Of a stretch of DNA of 64,000 bases, positions 8,109 through 17,132 are shown piece by piece (within the stretch, counting starts at the first letter, position 1; each line of letters starts with the position of its first letter). This DNA comes from JAGAJR01 sp048463395 (GTDB taxonomy: Bacteria; Pseudomonadota; Alphaproteobacteria; RF32; CAG-239): positions 1 through 64,000 of the forward strand of contig DBFWPL010000021.1 of the NCBI GenBank assembly GCA_048463395.1. The letters are read 5' to 3'. A model generated the notes under the pieces. That model was not told the origin of the DNA and ran no database searches. It worked only from the letters and a program-made list of their open reading frames with translations. A program made the position numbers and the translations under genes.

Positions 8109-10178
8109 ATGTCAGATACAGAAAATCAAGATTTTTACGATGCCAACGGTGCCGATGCTCCGTTGATTGACTCTTTGGGAAGTGCCGTCAAAAGGCTTAT
8201 TGATAAAGGAAAAATCCGCGGCTATATCACAGTGGAAGAACTGAACAAAGCTCTTCCGCCGGAGCGTGAATCTTCCGAGCAGATTGAAGATATTATGTCC
8301 GGAATTTCTGACTTGGGGATTAGTATTATTTCCGAGGTTGATGCCGAAAACTTTGAACCGGATGCAGAAGTCGATGATGAAGAATATGACGATGATTCCG
8401 GTAATTTTGACGAGAAAGAATTAGGCCGCAGCGATGATCCGGTAAGAATGTATCTGAAAGAAATGGGAACGGTTGAACTGTTGTCTCGTGAAGGTGAAAT
8501 CGCCATAGCCAAACGTATTGAGGCCGGAAAAACCGTTATGATTGACGGTTTGTGCGAAAGCCCGATGACTTTGAAGGCCATTGCCGGTTGGAGAGACGAT
8601 TTGATTGAAGGCAGAATGCAGCTTCGTGATATCGTTGATTTGGAAATGATGTACGGTGATGACGCCGAGGCAATGGTATTTGATGATGAAGATGCTTCCG
8701 TAGATGATTTGGATAAAGTGGCCGAGGAACTGGCTACCAAAGAAAATCTGGATGACATTGATGATGATTTGGAAGATGACATTGAGTTGGAAGATGCCGT
8801 TGACGATGATGTCGACGAGGAAGACGATGAAGCCTCTGCTTTGAATGAGGAGGGAGAAAATGAGGCTTCCTCTGAAGATGACGATATGGACGGTAACGGC
8901 GGACGGGTTGCCGCTTCTGTTTCCGCCATGGAAGAAGCCCTTATGGAGCCGGTTTTAGATATCTTAACCAAAATTTCCAGTTATTATGATGATTTGAAGA
9001 AAATTCAAACCAGTCGTGTCGAGGCAATTTTAGCCGGAAAAAGCGTCAGCTCTTCCGTCGAAAAGAAATATGTTCAAGTTAAAAAAGATTTGGTTGAATT
9101 GATGAGTTCCATTCATTTGAATGCGGTTAGAATTGAGCAGCTTGTCGAACAACTTAACGCTTTGAACAAGCGTTTGATGGGACTTGAGGGAAAGCTCCTT
9201 CGTTATGCTTTGTCTTGTAAAATCAAACGTGAAGATTTTTTGGAAGTTTATCAGAAGTCTGAGTTGGATCCGAACTGGATTGACAATATTTCAAAGAAAA
9301 ACGATAAGCATTGGAAATCTTTTGTTGAAAAGTACGGTTCGGAAATTATCGAACTGAGAGAAAGCGTTGCTCAAATGGCTCAGGAATGCGGTTTGCCGAT
9401 TTCCGAATATCGCCGTATGGTCGACACAATTAAAAAAGGCGAACGCGAAGCTGATCGTGCAAAGAAGGAAATGATTGAAGCAAACCTGCGTTTGGTTATT
9501 TCCATCGCAAAGAAATACACTAACCGCGGATTACAGTTCTTGGATTTGATCCAGGAAGGAAACATCGGTTTGATGAAGGCCGTTGATAAGTTTGAATACC
9601 GTCGCGGTTATAAGTTCTCTACTTATGCGACATGGTGGATCAGGCAAGCTATTACGCGTTCCATTGCAGATCAGGCTCGTACTATCCGTATTCCGGTTCA
9701 TATGATTGAGACAATTAATAAATTGGTTCGCACATCCCGTCAGATGTTGTCTGAAATGGGCAGAGAACCGGTGCCGGAAGAATTGGCGGAAAGATTATCC
9801 ATGCCGTTGGAAAAGGTTCGCAAGGTTATGAAAATTGCCAAAGAACCGGTTTCGTTGGAAGCTCCGGTTGGTGATGAAGAAGATTCTTCTCTGGGTGATT
9901 TTATTGCCGATGATAGTGCTTTACAGCCGCTGGATTCCGCTATTCATTCTAATCTGCGTGAGACTTGCACTCGTATTCTTTCTTCTTTGACACCGAGAGA
10001 AGAACGTGTCTTGCGGATGCGTTTTGGTATCGGTATGAACACCGATCATACATTGGAAGAGGTCGGACAGCAGTTTAACGTTACCCGTGAACGTATCCGT
10101 CAGATTGAGGCGAAAGCTTTGCGTAAGCTCAAACATCCGAGCCGTTCCCGCAAACTTCGTTCATTCTTGGATCAATAG
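8109..10178 (+). CDS. rpoD: RNA polymerase primary sigma factor (sigma-70)
   Basis: 689 residues. Region 1.1 is near the N-terminus; region 1.2 starts at DDPVRMYLKEMG; a very acidic insert (roughly residues 180-260, mostly Asp/Glu) precedes the non-conserved region. Region 2 (ANLRLVISIAKKYTNRGLQF, DLIQEGNIGLMKAV, the aromatic-rich FSTYATWWIRQ) and region 4 (LTPREERVLRMRFG, then VTRERIRQIEAKALRKL) are intact. AAGGA precedes the ATG. It has its own promoter as well as possible read-through from dnaG, and a strong terminator follows. Confidence 0.97.
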   Translation: MSDTENQDFYDANGADAPLIDSLGSAVKRLIDKGKIRGYITVEELNKALPPERESSEQIEDIMSGISDLGISIISEVDAENFEPDAEVDDEEYDDDSGNFDEKELGRSDDPVRMYLKEMGTVELLSREGEIAIAKRIEAGKTVMIDGLCESPMTLKAIAGWRDDLIEGRMQLRDIVDLEMMYGDDAEAMVFDDEDASVDDLDKVAEELATKENLDDIDDDLEDDIELEDAVDDDVDEEDDEASALNEEGENEASSEDDDMDGNGGRVAASVSAMEEALMEPVLDILTKISSYYDDLKKIQTSRVEAILAGKSVSSSVEKKYVQVKKDLVELMSSIHLNAVRIEQLVEQLNALNKRLMGLEGKLLRYALSCKIKREDFLEVYQKSELDPNWIDNISKKNDKHWKSFVEKYGSEIIELRESVAQMAQECGLPISEYRRMVDTIKKGEREADRAKKEMIEANLRLVISIAKKYTNRGLQFLDLIQEGNIGLMKAVDKFEYRRGYKFSTYATWWIRQAITRSIADQARTIRIPVHMIETINKLVRTSRQMLSEMGREPVPEELAERLSMPLEKVRKVMKIAKEPVSLEAPVGDEEDSSLGDFIADDSALQPLDSAIHSNLRETCTRILSSLTPREERVLRMRFGIGMNTDHTLEEVGQQFNVTRERIRQIEAKALRKLKHPSRSRKLRSFLDQ

Positions 10179-10183
10179 TTTAA

Positions 10184-10211
10184 AAAATCCCCGAATTTCG
10201 GGGATTTTTTT
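10184..10211 (+). terminator. rpoD terminator
   Basis: AATCCCCGA / TCGGGGATT followed by a run of T, directly after the rpoD stop codon. Confidence 0.9.
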
Positions 10212-10226
10212 GTATCCCAATAGAAA

Positions 10227-10254
10227 TTGACAAAAATATTAAAATATGTATAGT
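10227..10254 (+). promoter_or_regulatory. Strong promoter upstream of the 131-aa gene
   Basis: A consensus -35 (TTGACA, 10227-10232) and near-consensus -10 (TATAGT, 10249-10254) with a 16-bp spacer. The predicted leader is about 28 nt and has no Shine-Dalgarno site. Confidence 0.7.
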
Positions 10255-10288
10255 AAGTGATGTAATTATTTAAAAATATGCATAAATT

Positions 10289-10684
10289 ATGGAAACAAAA
10301 GTATTATTATCCAGAGCAAAAAAAGATTATTCCGATGCTTTGAACCTTGGTGCGTTAATTACAATGGGATACTTGTCTGTCAATATTTCCGAACTTTTGG
10401 AAAGTTTTTTGATTCTCACATCATGGGTTTCAAAATTTAAGCAAGAAGAGGACAAAGAAGTTTACAGCGAGATGATTGATTTGTTTCAATTCTATCTTTC
10501 CCGTTACGAGGAGTGTTTCTTTGATAAGGAATATGAAATCGCTAATTATCTCAAGGTCGTAAAGGCGTTATCCGAAAGTGAAAGGTTTTCGGAGGAAGAG
10601 CGGAAAAGTGCGAAAGATTTTGTCGCTCAACTGCCGTATTTTTCTCGATTTCCTAAAAGCTGGGAGTGTTTTCTCCGAGGGTAG
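10289..10684 (+). CDS. 131-aa helical protein of unknown function
   Basis: An all-helical, charged protein with no signal peptide, no membrane segment and no motif that I know. It has a strong promoter and its own terminator, so expression is likely, but no purine-rich ribosome site precedes the ATG; the leader is almost pure A/T. Genes at 34532, 35315, 44195 and 44798 have the same kind of start. It is cytoplasmic by inference. Confidence 0.55.
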   Translation: METKVLLSRAKKDYSDALNLGALITMGYLSVNISELLESFLILTSWVSKFKQEEDKEVYSEMIDLFQFYLSRYEECFFDKEYEIANYLKVVKALSESERFSEEERKSAKDFVAQLPYFSRFPKSWECFLRG

Positions 10685-10701
10685 AATTTTCAGCTGTAAG
10701 G

Positions 10702-10741
10702 TGAACACTCAAGTTGATTAGGCTTGAGTGTTCATTGTTTT
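10702..10741 (+). terminator. Terminator of the 131-aa gene
   Basis: GAACACTCAAG / CTTGAGTGTTC with a T-rich tract following. Confidence 0.85.
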
Positions 10742-10780
10742 TAAATTATAAAGAGAGAAAACTTAACAGGGAGAGGCTGA

Positions 10781-11224
10781 ATGAGTGATTTATATGATAA
10801 TGCCGATAAGGAAGTGATGAAGATATCTCATTATTCCAGAAATAAATCGCGTTTGCAGGAACTAATCGGTTTTATAAGAAATTCGGGGTTTACGAAAATT
10901 GGTGTTGCTAATTGTTTGTCTATGCAGGTTTTTGCCGATAAGTTGGTGCAGATTTTGAAAGACAGCGGGTTTGAGGTCTTTTCCGTAAACTGCAAGCAGA
11001 GCGGTTTAAATGGTTGTGATATTTGTGAGGAAATGAAGGGGCCTTGTTGTGATCCGATTTCTCAGGCGTTATATCTGAATGAGAAGAAAACGGAACTTAA
11101 TATCAATGTGGGGTTGTGTTTGGGGCATGGATTGCTTTTCCAGAAACATTCCCAAGCTCCAGTTACGACATTTGTGGTAAAAGATCCGTTGAACAAACAT
11201 AATGTTATTGAAAATTTGAAATAG
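10781..11224 (+). CDS. DUF1847 family protein
   Basis: 147 residues with the DUF1847 layout: C45, C71, C79, C82 and CC89-90 followed by DPISQA, then the signature GLCLGHGLLF around C113 and APVTTFVVKD. The regular Cys pattern suggests a metal or iron-sulphur site; the function is not known. A GGGAG ribosome site precedes the ATG. It is 9 bp upstream of the inositol-phosphatase-like gene, so the two form an operon. Confidence 0.85.
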   Translation: MSDLYDNADKEVMKISHYSRNKSRLQELIGFIRNSGFTKIGVANCLSMQVFADKLVQILKDSGFEVFSVNCKQSGLNGCDICEEMKGPCCDPISQALYLNEKKTELNINVGLCLGHGLLFQKHSQAPVTTFVVKDPLNKHNVIENLK

Positions 11225-11233
11225 AGAAAACAG

Positions 11234-12058
11234 ATGATTGAAAAATTAAAGCAGTTTGTTTTGGAGGCTGGTCGTTATTCGCTTGAGAAAAGAGGAACGG
11301 ATAATCACCGCTGGGGATTTAAATGGGGAGATGAGGCAATCGGTTCTTTGGTTACCGAAGTTGATTTGAGTATCAGTGCTAAATTCAAAAGATTTGTGGA
11401 AGAAAACTTCAGTGATTTGAATTATATGATTATTGACGAAGAAAGCGTCAATCAGCTTAACGGCAAAGTTTTTGAAAAAGCGGAAGAAACCGAATATCAA
11501 TTCGTGATAGACCCGATTGACGGAACAATCAACTATGCCGCGGATGTTCCTTTGTATGGCGTGTTGGTTGCGGTTCTGAGAAACAAAAAGCCTTTATATG
11601 GTTTTATTTATGCTCCGGCGTTGGATGAATTGGTTTATACCGACGGAAAGGAAGTTTATTATGAAACAGGCGGAAAGCTTCAGGTTCTTGAAAAAAACAA
11701 GTGCTCGATTTCCAGAATTGTGCAAGGTCATGCCTGGGCTGTGGAATTGAAAGAAAAACATATGGACGGCCCTCTTATCATGCAGGATTATTTTGCCGCC
11801 GTTATTTATTTTCTGTATCTTATCCTCGGAAAGGTCAAAGGGGTTTTTGTCCGAGCCAATTTGTGGGATATTGCTCCGGCTTTGATTATATGTGATGTTT
11901 TGGGCATGGGATTTTATGATTATGAAACAAAAGAGAAAATGACTGAGTTTTCTCCAAAGTTTTTTTATCCCGAGTGTAAAGTCAAGAGGCTTCATATTGT
12001 CTGTTTTCCGGATGATTTTGACAAGATAAAGAGTATTACTTCCGGTCTTAAAGATTAA
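11234..12058 (+). CDS. Inositol monophosphatase family protein
   Basis: 274 residues of the Mg-dependent phosphatase superfamily. The metal-binding motifs are present: EE at 69-70, DPIDGT at 93-98 and a later WDIAP in place of the usual WD-x-A-G. It may act on inositol phosphates, 3'-phosphoadenosine phosphate (CysQ-like) or another sugar phosphate; the sequence does not decide. It follows DUF1847 by 9 bp. No terminator is visible in the 138 bp after it. Confidence 0.85.
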   Translation: MIEKLKQFVLEAGRYSLEKRGTDNHRWGFKWGDEAIGSLVTEVDLSISAKFKRFVEENFSDLNYMIIDEESVNQLNGKVFEKAEETEYQFVIDPIDGTINYAADVPLYGVLVAVLRNKKPLYGFIYAPALDELVYTDGKEVYYETGGKLQVLEKNKCSISRIVQGHAWAVELKEKHMDGPLIMQDYFAAVIYFLYLILGKVKGVFVRANLWDIAPALIICDVLGMGFYDYETKEKMTEFSPKFFYPECKVKRLHIVCFPDDFDKIKSITSGLKD

Positions 12059-12196
12059 AAATGACGGCTGTAGGTAAAATGAAAACAGTTCACAAAATTT
12101 TCAGATATTAAACATGAATTTAACAAAATATGAGTTCAAGGCTTGTTTTTGACAAAAAATTGTGTTAAAAAGAAGTCTGATTAAAATTATTAAGAT

Positions 12197-12703
12197 ATGG
12201 ATAAAGACTTTTGGAAGAAAAAGGAGCTTGCCGATTTTTCGGAAGAAGAGTGGGAAGCCGTTTGTTTGCGTTGTGGAAAGTGCTGTCTTTTTAAGACTGT
12301 CGAAAACAACAAAATATTCTTCTCAAACCAAATGTGTGACGGCTTTGACTTTAAAACAGGAAAGTGTTCCCGTTACAAAACCCGTTTGGGAAGTACCTGT
12401 GTAAAGGTGGATTTGAATTTGCTGAAAACACAGGGAGAACTCCTGCCGGAAACGTGTGCTTATCGTTTATTGTTTGAGGGTAAAGATTTGCCGGAGTATC
12501 ATCCGTTAGTCAGCGGTGATCCGAATTCTGTGCATAAGGCTCGAAAAAGCGTGCTTGAAATGCCAATCATCTATTCAATAAACGATTTTATAGCGGCAAT
12601 GAAAAATATTCATTGTCTTCAATATGGTGAGGCAGAGCGTGTTTTGTCTCGCTATCGGGTTGTTTTCGTTGAGTCTTATGCTCTTCCTGCGAAAGGTGAA
12701 TAA
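12197..12703 (+). CDS. YcgN-type cysteine-cluster protein
   Basis: 168 residues. Matches the YcgN/UPF0260 branch of the YkgJ-like Cys-cluster proteins: an FW-K..L start, then C23-x2-C26-G-x-C29-C30, C47, C57, C68 and the conserved ELLPETCAYR and HPLVSGD segments. The family probably binds metal or an Fe-S cluster; its role is unknown. The ribosome site is weak. A strong terminator follows. Confidence 0.9.
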   Translation: MDKDFWKKKELADFSEEEWEAVCLRCGKCCLFKTVENNKIFFSNQMCDGFDFKTGKCSRYKTRLGSTCVKVDLNLLKTQGELLPETCAYRLLFEGKDLPEYHPLVSGDPNSVHKARKSVLEMPIIYSINDFIAAMKNIHCLQYGEAERVLSRYRVVFVESYALPAKGE

Positions 12704-12715
12704 TTATTGAATCAG

Positions 12716-12750
12716 GTCCGAACAGATTAATTTTTGTTTGGACTTTTTTT
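12716..12750 (+). terminator. Terminator of ycgN-like gene
   Basis: GTCCGAACA / TGTTTGGAC followed by seven T. Confidence 0.85.
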
Positions 12751-12771
12751 GTGCCGTTTTCAGATAAAATA

Positions 12772-12808
12772 ATCCCCCTTGAAACCATTTGGAGTTTCAA
12801 AGGGGGAT
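12772..12808 (-). terminator. Terminator of the AT-hook gene
   Basis: AATCCCCCTTGAAAC / GTTTCAAAGGGGGAT, a long stem next to the minus-strand stop at 12819. Confidence 0.8.
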
Positions 12809-12818
12809 AGAAGAAGAC

Positions 12819-13760
12819 TCATTTAACATTGATTGCGTATCGAAAACCGCCTATGCCGCAGATTTGGTTTGATTTTGGGCTGCAGGTTTTGTATTGGGTT
12901 TTCAGAGAGTCTCCGCCGACTTTTGAAAGCATGCGGTTGACTATTCCGATATAGGTTTTTAATACGCTCCACTGTAATGAGTCCATTATTGTCCAGAATC
13001 CATCATCAATAGAGGGCATCGCTTTTGCCGTATTTTGGGCTTCAACGGCATTCGTGACGACGTGTTCGTCATAGAGAGAAACGATGAAACCGCGATATTT
13101 GCCGAATACAATGTTTTTGTACGGAATGTAAATTCCGATAGGCATCATATCCGCCAGTACATACGAAGACAGCAGATTTTTTCCTATCCATTGGTACAGA
13201 AACTCAAAAGGATATTCCTGACCGATTGCAGACGATTTCAGTTTTGGATAGTCTGCCAGATAGAAAAACGCCTGATTGCGTCGTTTGTTTGCTTTGGTAG
13301 GAACGGGAACTTCATCGTTGAGCAAGTCAAGGATGTTTTCTGTTTTTGCAGCTTCAATTAAGGCAGCATCTTCCTTTGAAAGTGTTGTCGGCGGGGCTTC
13401 GGGTTCTTGTTCCGTTGTATCCGTCTGAGAAACCTGGTTGACAGCGAGGATCTTTTTGGGTCTGCCTCGTCGTTTTTTTGGGGATTCTATAGGTACTTCA
13501 GAAGCTTTAGAAACTGCCTCCGGAGAAATTTTTTCCGTTTCACTTTTCTTTTTGCGTCCCCGTTTTTTTGGTACGGGAAGAGCTGTTGTTGTGTTATCCG
13601 TAAGCTCAATGTCTTTGTTCGTAGCAGGGACGGAAGGTGCCGTTACATCAAGTTCGTTCAGGTGCCATTCGGACATCAGTTCTTGGATTAGATTGACACG
13701 CTCGTTTTTGGTAAGAGCGACTAATCCAAGAAAATCTTTGATAATAGAAATTCTTTCCAT
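12819..13760 (-). CDS. AT-hook protein with unknown C-terminal domain
   Basis: 313 residues. After a helical start, a low-complexity middle (about residues 45-135) carries two AT-hook-like segments, KKRGRKKK and KKRRGRPKK, the kind that sits in the minor groove of A/T-rich DNA. The C-terminal 170 residues are folded-looking, end with GIGGFRYAINV, and contain DGFWTIMDSLQWSVL and a Cys pair; I do not recognise the domain, though the layout recalls DUF1566-like C-terminal domains. A nucleoid or regulatory role is inference. It has its own terminator. Confidence 0.65.
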   Translation of the reverse strand: MERISIIKDFLGLVALTKNERVNLIQELMSEWHLNELDVTAPSVPATNKDIELTDNTTTALPVPKKRGRKKKSETEKISPEAVSKASEVPIESPKKRRGRPKKILAVNQVSQTDTTEQEPEAPPTTLSKEDAALIEAAKTENILDLLNDEVPVPTKANKRRNQAFFYLADYPKLKSSAIGQEYPFEFLYQWIGKNLLSSYVLADMMPIGIYIPYKNIVFGKYRGFIVSLYDEHVVTNAVEAQNTAKAMPSIDDGFWTIMDSLQWSVLKTYIGIVNRMLSKVGGDSLKTQYKTCSPKSNQICGIGGFRYAINVK

Positions 13761-13888
13761 ATGCTAATAATTTAGAAAATTGTACAAATAAAAAAATTAC
13801 ACTCTGTTTGCTTGTTTATCCTACTTTTAGGTAAAGTTCAATCATTTATTTGGGCCGTTGCTGATTTTTCTCTAAAATGACAAAATGT

Positions 13889-13917
13889 TTGACAAAATTT
13901 TGCGTTTATGATAAAAG
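13889..13917 (+). promoter_or_regulatory. Probable promoter of the gene at 13954
   Basis: TTGACA (13889-13894) and TAAAAG (13912-13917), 17-bp spacer; identical hexamers and spacing to the rpoD promoter. Confidence 0.55.
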
Positions 13918-13953
13918 ATGTTCCAATATATTGTTTTTTAGGGAGTGTATATT

Positions 13954-15201
13954 TTGAATATTACCGACTATATAGAAGATTGGCGGAAGTGTCGTAATGG
14001 TTTGAGCTTTGCCTTCTTAGCCGAACGTTGTCCCACATCAGATGAGGCTCCATATCGGATTACGCCGGCTTCCCCGCTTTTGCCCGATGAAAATTGTGTT
14101 GTGGTTTTAGCCGGAACGGGAGGGAAGGGGATTAATCTCCGCGGTTATAACGGTATGCTTAAGCAAACGGATAATTTTGTCAAAAACAATATCGGCATGT
14201 CTCATTCTCCTGTTCGTGTGTGTGTTGCCGTATGTGATTTTGGCGAAAAACATTTTGACAAGCTTGCCCGTAAAGGAGCGTATTATGGAACCTGGTGGCC
14301 GCAAGAGCTTGCTGCTTTGAAACGTGATATTCCCGAAGATTGTGTTGATGAAACTTTTAATCCCTCGTATATTCAGGATATTTTTGAACAAGTTGTTTTA
14401 CCTCGTATTGTTTCCGAAAACGGAAACGAACGTCTTCCTCTTCGTCAGGCAGAACAAAATATTCGTCGTTTGAATATTGTTGCCCATTGTCATGGAGCGT
14501 TTGTTGCCACACGACTTGAAAAACTTATGGATAATAAAATGAACGAATTGGGATATTCCGAGGAGGAGCAGTTAAAAATAAAATCTCAATTGTTAGTATT
14601 AGCGTATAATCCTGATTGTCCGAAATATACTTCCAAATTTCGTTTTATTTCTGTTGAATCATCTCAAGACCGGCATAATGAATATCAAAGTTATTTACGG
14701 GAATGGCTTTTAATGTCTCCAAAAGATTTCGGGGTATGTTTTATTCCTAAGTTTTACGGACAAGCCCTGATGTGTGCACAAGTTGATAAATCCGGTATTG
14801 AGGGGAATCCTTCCCGAAAAGCCGAACATATAAGCGGGGAGGAATGGTTCAAACAAATTCACGGTATCGATACCGGAAAAGAAAAAAGATTGGGAGAGCA
14901 TGATTTTTTAGGTTTTGAACCTGTCGGCAACATGAGCAAAGGGGCTCTGAAGCTACAGAGTTTTGCCAATAATATTTTGAAAAATGCCATCAAAAATTCA
15001 CAGAACCAAAGTGATGGTAATTTTGTTCCGTTGCCGAATATTCAACATTTGACAGCAAATACGTTTGGAGAGAGATTGGAGTTTGCCCGGGCGGCGATAA
15101 CCGGTTATAGACTTATGCGGCAAATGCAGCGTGAAGACAGAAGCAAGATAGATGCCCATGCCAATTGGCGACGGTCAATTCCGGTTATTGAACTTGATTA
15201 A
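13954..15201 (+). CDS. Unknown protein with alpha/beta-hydrolase-like Cys elbow
   Basis: 415 residues from a TTG start, chosen because AGGGAG is 8 bases ahead; the in-frame GTG at 13945 overlaps that site. A beta-strand plus GTGGKG loop (near residue 55) and later NIVAHCHGAFVA (C179 in an A-x-C-x-G elbow) resemble the oxyanion loop and nucleophile turn of alpha/beta hydrolases, with Cys in place of Ser as in dienelactone hydrolase. No family is recognised. There is no signal peptide. It stands alone with its own promoter and terminator. Confidence 0.55.
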   Translation: MNITDYIEDWRKCRNGLSFAFLAERCPTSDEAPYRITPASPLLPDENCVVVLAGTGGKGINLRGYNGMLKQTDNFVKNNIGMSHSPVRVCVAVCDFGEKHFDKLARKGAYYGTWWPQELAALKRDIPEDCVDETFNPSYIQDIFEQVVLPRIVSENGNERLPLRQAEQNIRRLNIVAHCHGAFVATRLEKLMDNKMNELGYSEEEQLKIKSQLLVLAYNPDCPKYTSKFRFISVESSQDRHNEYQSYLREWLLMSPKDFGVCFIPKFYGQALMCAQVDKSGIEGNPSRKAEHISGEEWFKQIHGIDTGKEKRLGEHDFLGFEPVGNMSKGALKLQSFANNILKNAIKNSQNQSDGNFVPLPNIQHLTANTFGERLEFARAAITGYRLMRQMQREDRSKIDAHANWRRSIPVIELD

Positions 15202-15241
15202 TTAACTATGCATATATGAGCTCAAAATCGGAGATAATCAT

Positions 15242-15270
15242 AAAGCCCGATTATAAAATGTCGGGCTTTT
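15242..15270 (+). terminator. Bidirectional terminator
   Basis: AAAGCCCGA / TCGGGCTTT lies between convergent genes and has T-rich flanks on both sides. Confidence 0.8.
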
Positions 15271-15289
15271 GACTAAAGAATAATCTGAC

Positions 15290-15922
15290 TTAACGAATGA
15301 AATTGGTAAATTCAATAGGTTCGGCGGCTGGAGGAACGATACCGGCCTGGCTTGCCGCCTCCTTGCATTTTAGGAAATAAGCCATATTTTTTGCCAGAAT
15401 TCGCATATTTTGCATACCTTCTTTATCTTGTTTCACTTCATCCGGATTAGCTCCGTGAACCATATTCCAATAACGTCCGGAAATGACAGGCATTTCTGAA
15501 ATTTGGAAATATTTGTTCAGTTGGTCAAGTGTTGCTGTTGTTCCGGCTCGTCTGGCACTGACAATCGCAGACGCTGGTTTATGACGGAAATTGGCTCTTC
15601 CGCTCATTGATGCAGAGAAAAAGGCTCTGTCCATAAAGATGGTAACACCACCGCTTGCAGAGGCATAGTGAACGGGAGAACCGATAATATAGGCATCAAA
15701 ATCAGCTGCTTTATCAACAAATTCGTTTACTTTATCATTAATAACGCATTTGCCGATTTTGGCACATGCACGGCATGCCATACAAGGTTTGACGGCATCG
15801 GTTCCTATATAATAAATTTCGGAGCCTATACCTTCTTTTTCCAATTGATTGGCAATTTCTTGCAATGCAGTATAGGTACAGCCTTTTTCATGTGGAGAGC
15901 CATTGATCAATAAAACTTTCAT
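15290..15922 (-). CDS. Flavodoxin-family NAD(P)H-dependent reductase
   Basis: 210 residues of the FMN reductase/iron-sulphur flavoprotein superfamily. The phosphate loop for FMN is GSPHEKG near the start; GSPVHYAS is the second flavin-contact segment. A CMACRACAKIGKC cluster resembles the Cys-rich insert of iron-sulphur flavoproteins, but with C-x2-C-x2-C spacing it may not bind a cubane cluster. The substrate is unknown. AGAGGA precedes the ATG. Confidence 0.85.
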   Translation of the reverse strand: MKVLLINGSPHEKGCTYTALQEIANQLEKEGIGSEIYYIGTDAVKPCMACRACAKIGKCVINDKVNEFVDKAADFDAYIIGSPVHYASASGGVTIFMDRAFFSASMSGRANFRHKPASAIVSARRAGTTATLDQLNKYFQISEMPVISGRYWNMVHGANPDEVKQDKEGMQNMRILAKNMAYFLKCKEAASQAGIVPPAAEPIEFTNFIR

Positions 15923-16049
15923 TTTTTTATCCTCTTTATAAATTAATCATAGGTTAATTAAAGATATTTCTTAGAGCTACCTCTAAGTCAAGAGATATTC
16001 TTCCTTTTTATAAAAATTCCATCTTAAAATAGCTATTAGTTTTTTTATT

Positions 16050-16709
16050 TCATCTATTTGCGGAGTGATAATCCTGATTAAACACCGTATCTGTCTGTTT
16101 CAGAAAAGCAGATAAACTGTTGATTTCTTTTTCAAATTCATTTCTTGTGAATACAGTTTCTGTTTTTGAAAGTTTGCCTATAGAATGAATTATCGGTTTT
16201 GTTATGTTCTTCAGAGCCTGACGATATAGCAGATTTTGTGTTGCGGAAATATACATTTCATCAACCAATATATCATATTCTTTACTATCTCGTTTTATGG
16301 CTTGTCCTTGCCAATAAATATAGCCGGTTTCTTTCCAATCATAATCGCTTGCCCCTTGAATATGAAAAGCATCTATTCCTTTGTAGGAAAAAACGGCTTG
16401 TTGCATTGTTGGATTCTTGAATTTTATCCCTTGAAAGAAAGTTTCAATACTCTGAAGATGGAAGCCTCTGAAAACAAATTCATAAGGATATAAGTTAGAT
16501 AAAAGTTTAGAGAGGGAGCCTTTGATTTTATATCCGACATTTATCCATTTATCACATTCCGGAATATATTTGCCGTTTCCATCTAAAATAGGCATTCCAT
16601 CACAATATTGGATGCCGTCTTGCTCAATTATATCCATTGTTTTGAATTCAAAATTTTCCTTAAATTGTTGGTATTTATGTAATTCATCAACTATTCTGTT
16701 ATTAATCAT
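16050..16709 (-). CDS. NADAR-like protein (possible ADP-ribose-type glycosidase)
   Basis: 219 residues. The centre (FVFRGFHLQSIETFFQGIKF, then a DYDW..TGYIYW stretch and SATQN) resembles the NADAR/YbiA fold, in which a conserved S-x-E-x-x-x-Q-x-x-K helix forms the active site; here it reads SIETFFQGIKF. NADAR enzymes cleave N-glycosidic bonds of ADP-ribosyl or riboflavin-pathway intermediates. The match is moderate. It sits just outside the left repeat of the island, next to the defence genes. Confidence 0.45.
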   Translation of the reverse strand: MINNRIVDELHKYQQFKENFEFKTMDIIEQDGIQYCDGMPILDGNGKYIPECDKWINVGYKIKGSLSKLLSNLYPYEFVFRGFHLQSIETFFQGIKFKNPTMQQAVFSYKGIDAFHIQGASDYDWKETGYIYWQGQAIKRDSKEYDILVDEMYISATQNLLYRQALKNITKPIIHSIGKLSKTETVFTRNEFEKEINSLSAFLKQTDTVFNQDYHSANR

Positions 16710-17132
16710 GCTGTATCCTTTTTTTTCATTATATAAAACACTTTATTTAATGAGTCAAATTAGCTTTTGGAGTATCAAAATTTGCTTAGCCTTCAAAATA
16801 AGAGGAAGGGCGTAAACGTTAGATCTGAAAAATTTAAAACAAAAAAAGGAATGACAAGTATCATTTCTTTTTAATGGTGGTGGATTAGATGCTAATATGC
16901 AAACTCGGATAATTCCCACGCCAAAACAATCACCTTTTAAAGCATTGGTATCCAACCCTGTCCGGACCATTTTCACTATCTGTCCACTCTCCCACGCCGT
17001 ATCGCAACTTTGGTTTCATTACAAAAAGAAGAATTGATGACCTGACTAATTTAAATACACGTTTGATATAAATGCGCAATTTGTTCCACAAAGCCCAATA
17101 AAACTGAACTACCTGGTGCAAATACGATATTT
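16710..17132. other. Gene-poor stretch holding the left island repeat
   Basis: About 420 bp with no convincing gene. It holds the left copy of the 52-bp repeat (16829-16880). Short open frames at 16930-17121 and 16755-16976 have no ribosome site and no recognisable domain. Confidence 0.5.
16829..16880. repeat. Left copy of 52-bp island-flanking repeat
   Basis: Matches 31621-31672 with 3 differences. The shared sequence is the terminator hairpin behind tRNA-Ile plus the last six bases of the tRNA (TGGTGG on the plus strand). Here no tRNA follows. Confidence 0.75.

Noticed and set aside
8222..8971. 249-aa minus-strand frame of almost pure Ser
   Set aside because: It is the antisense of the acidic Asp/Glu region of rpoD.
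16930..17121. 63-aa minus-strand frame near the left repeat
   Set aside because: No ribosome site and no domain; it lies in a probable scar region.
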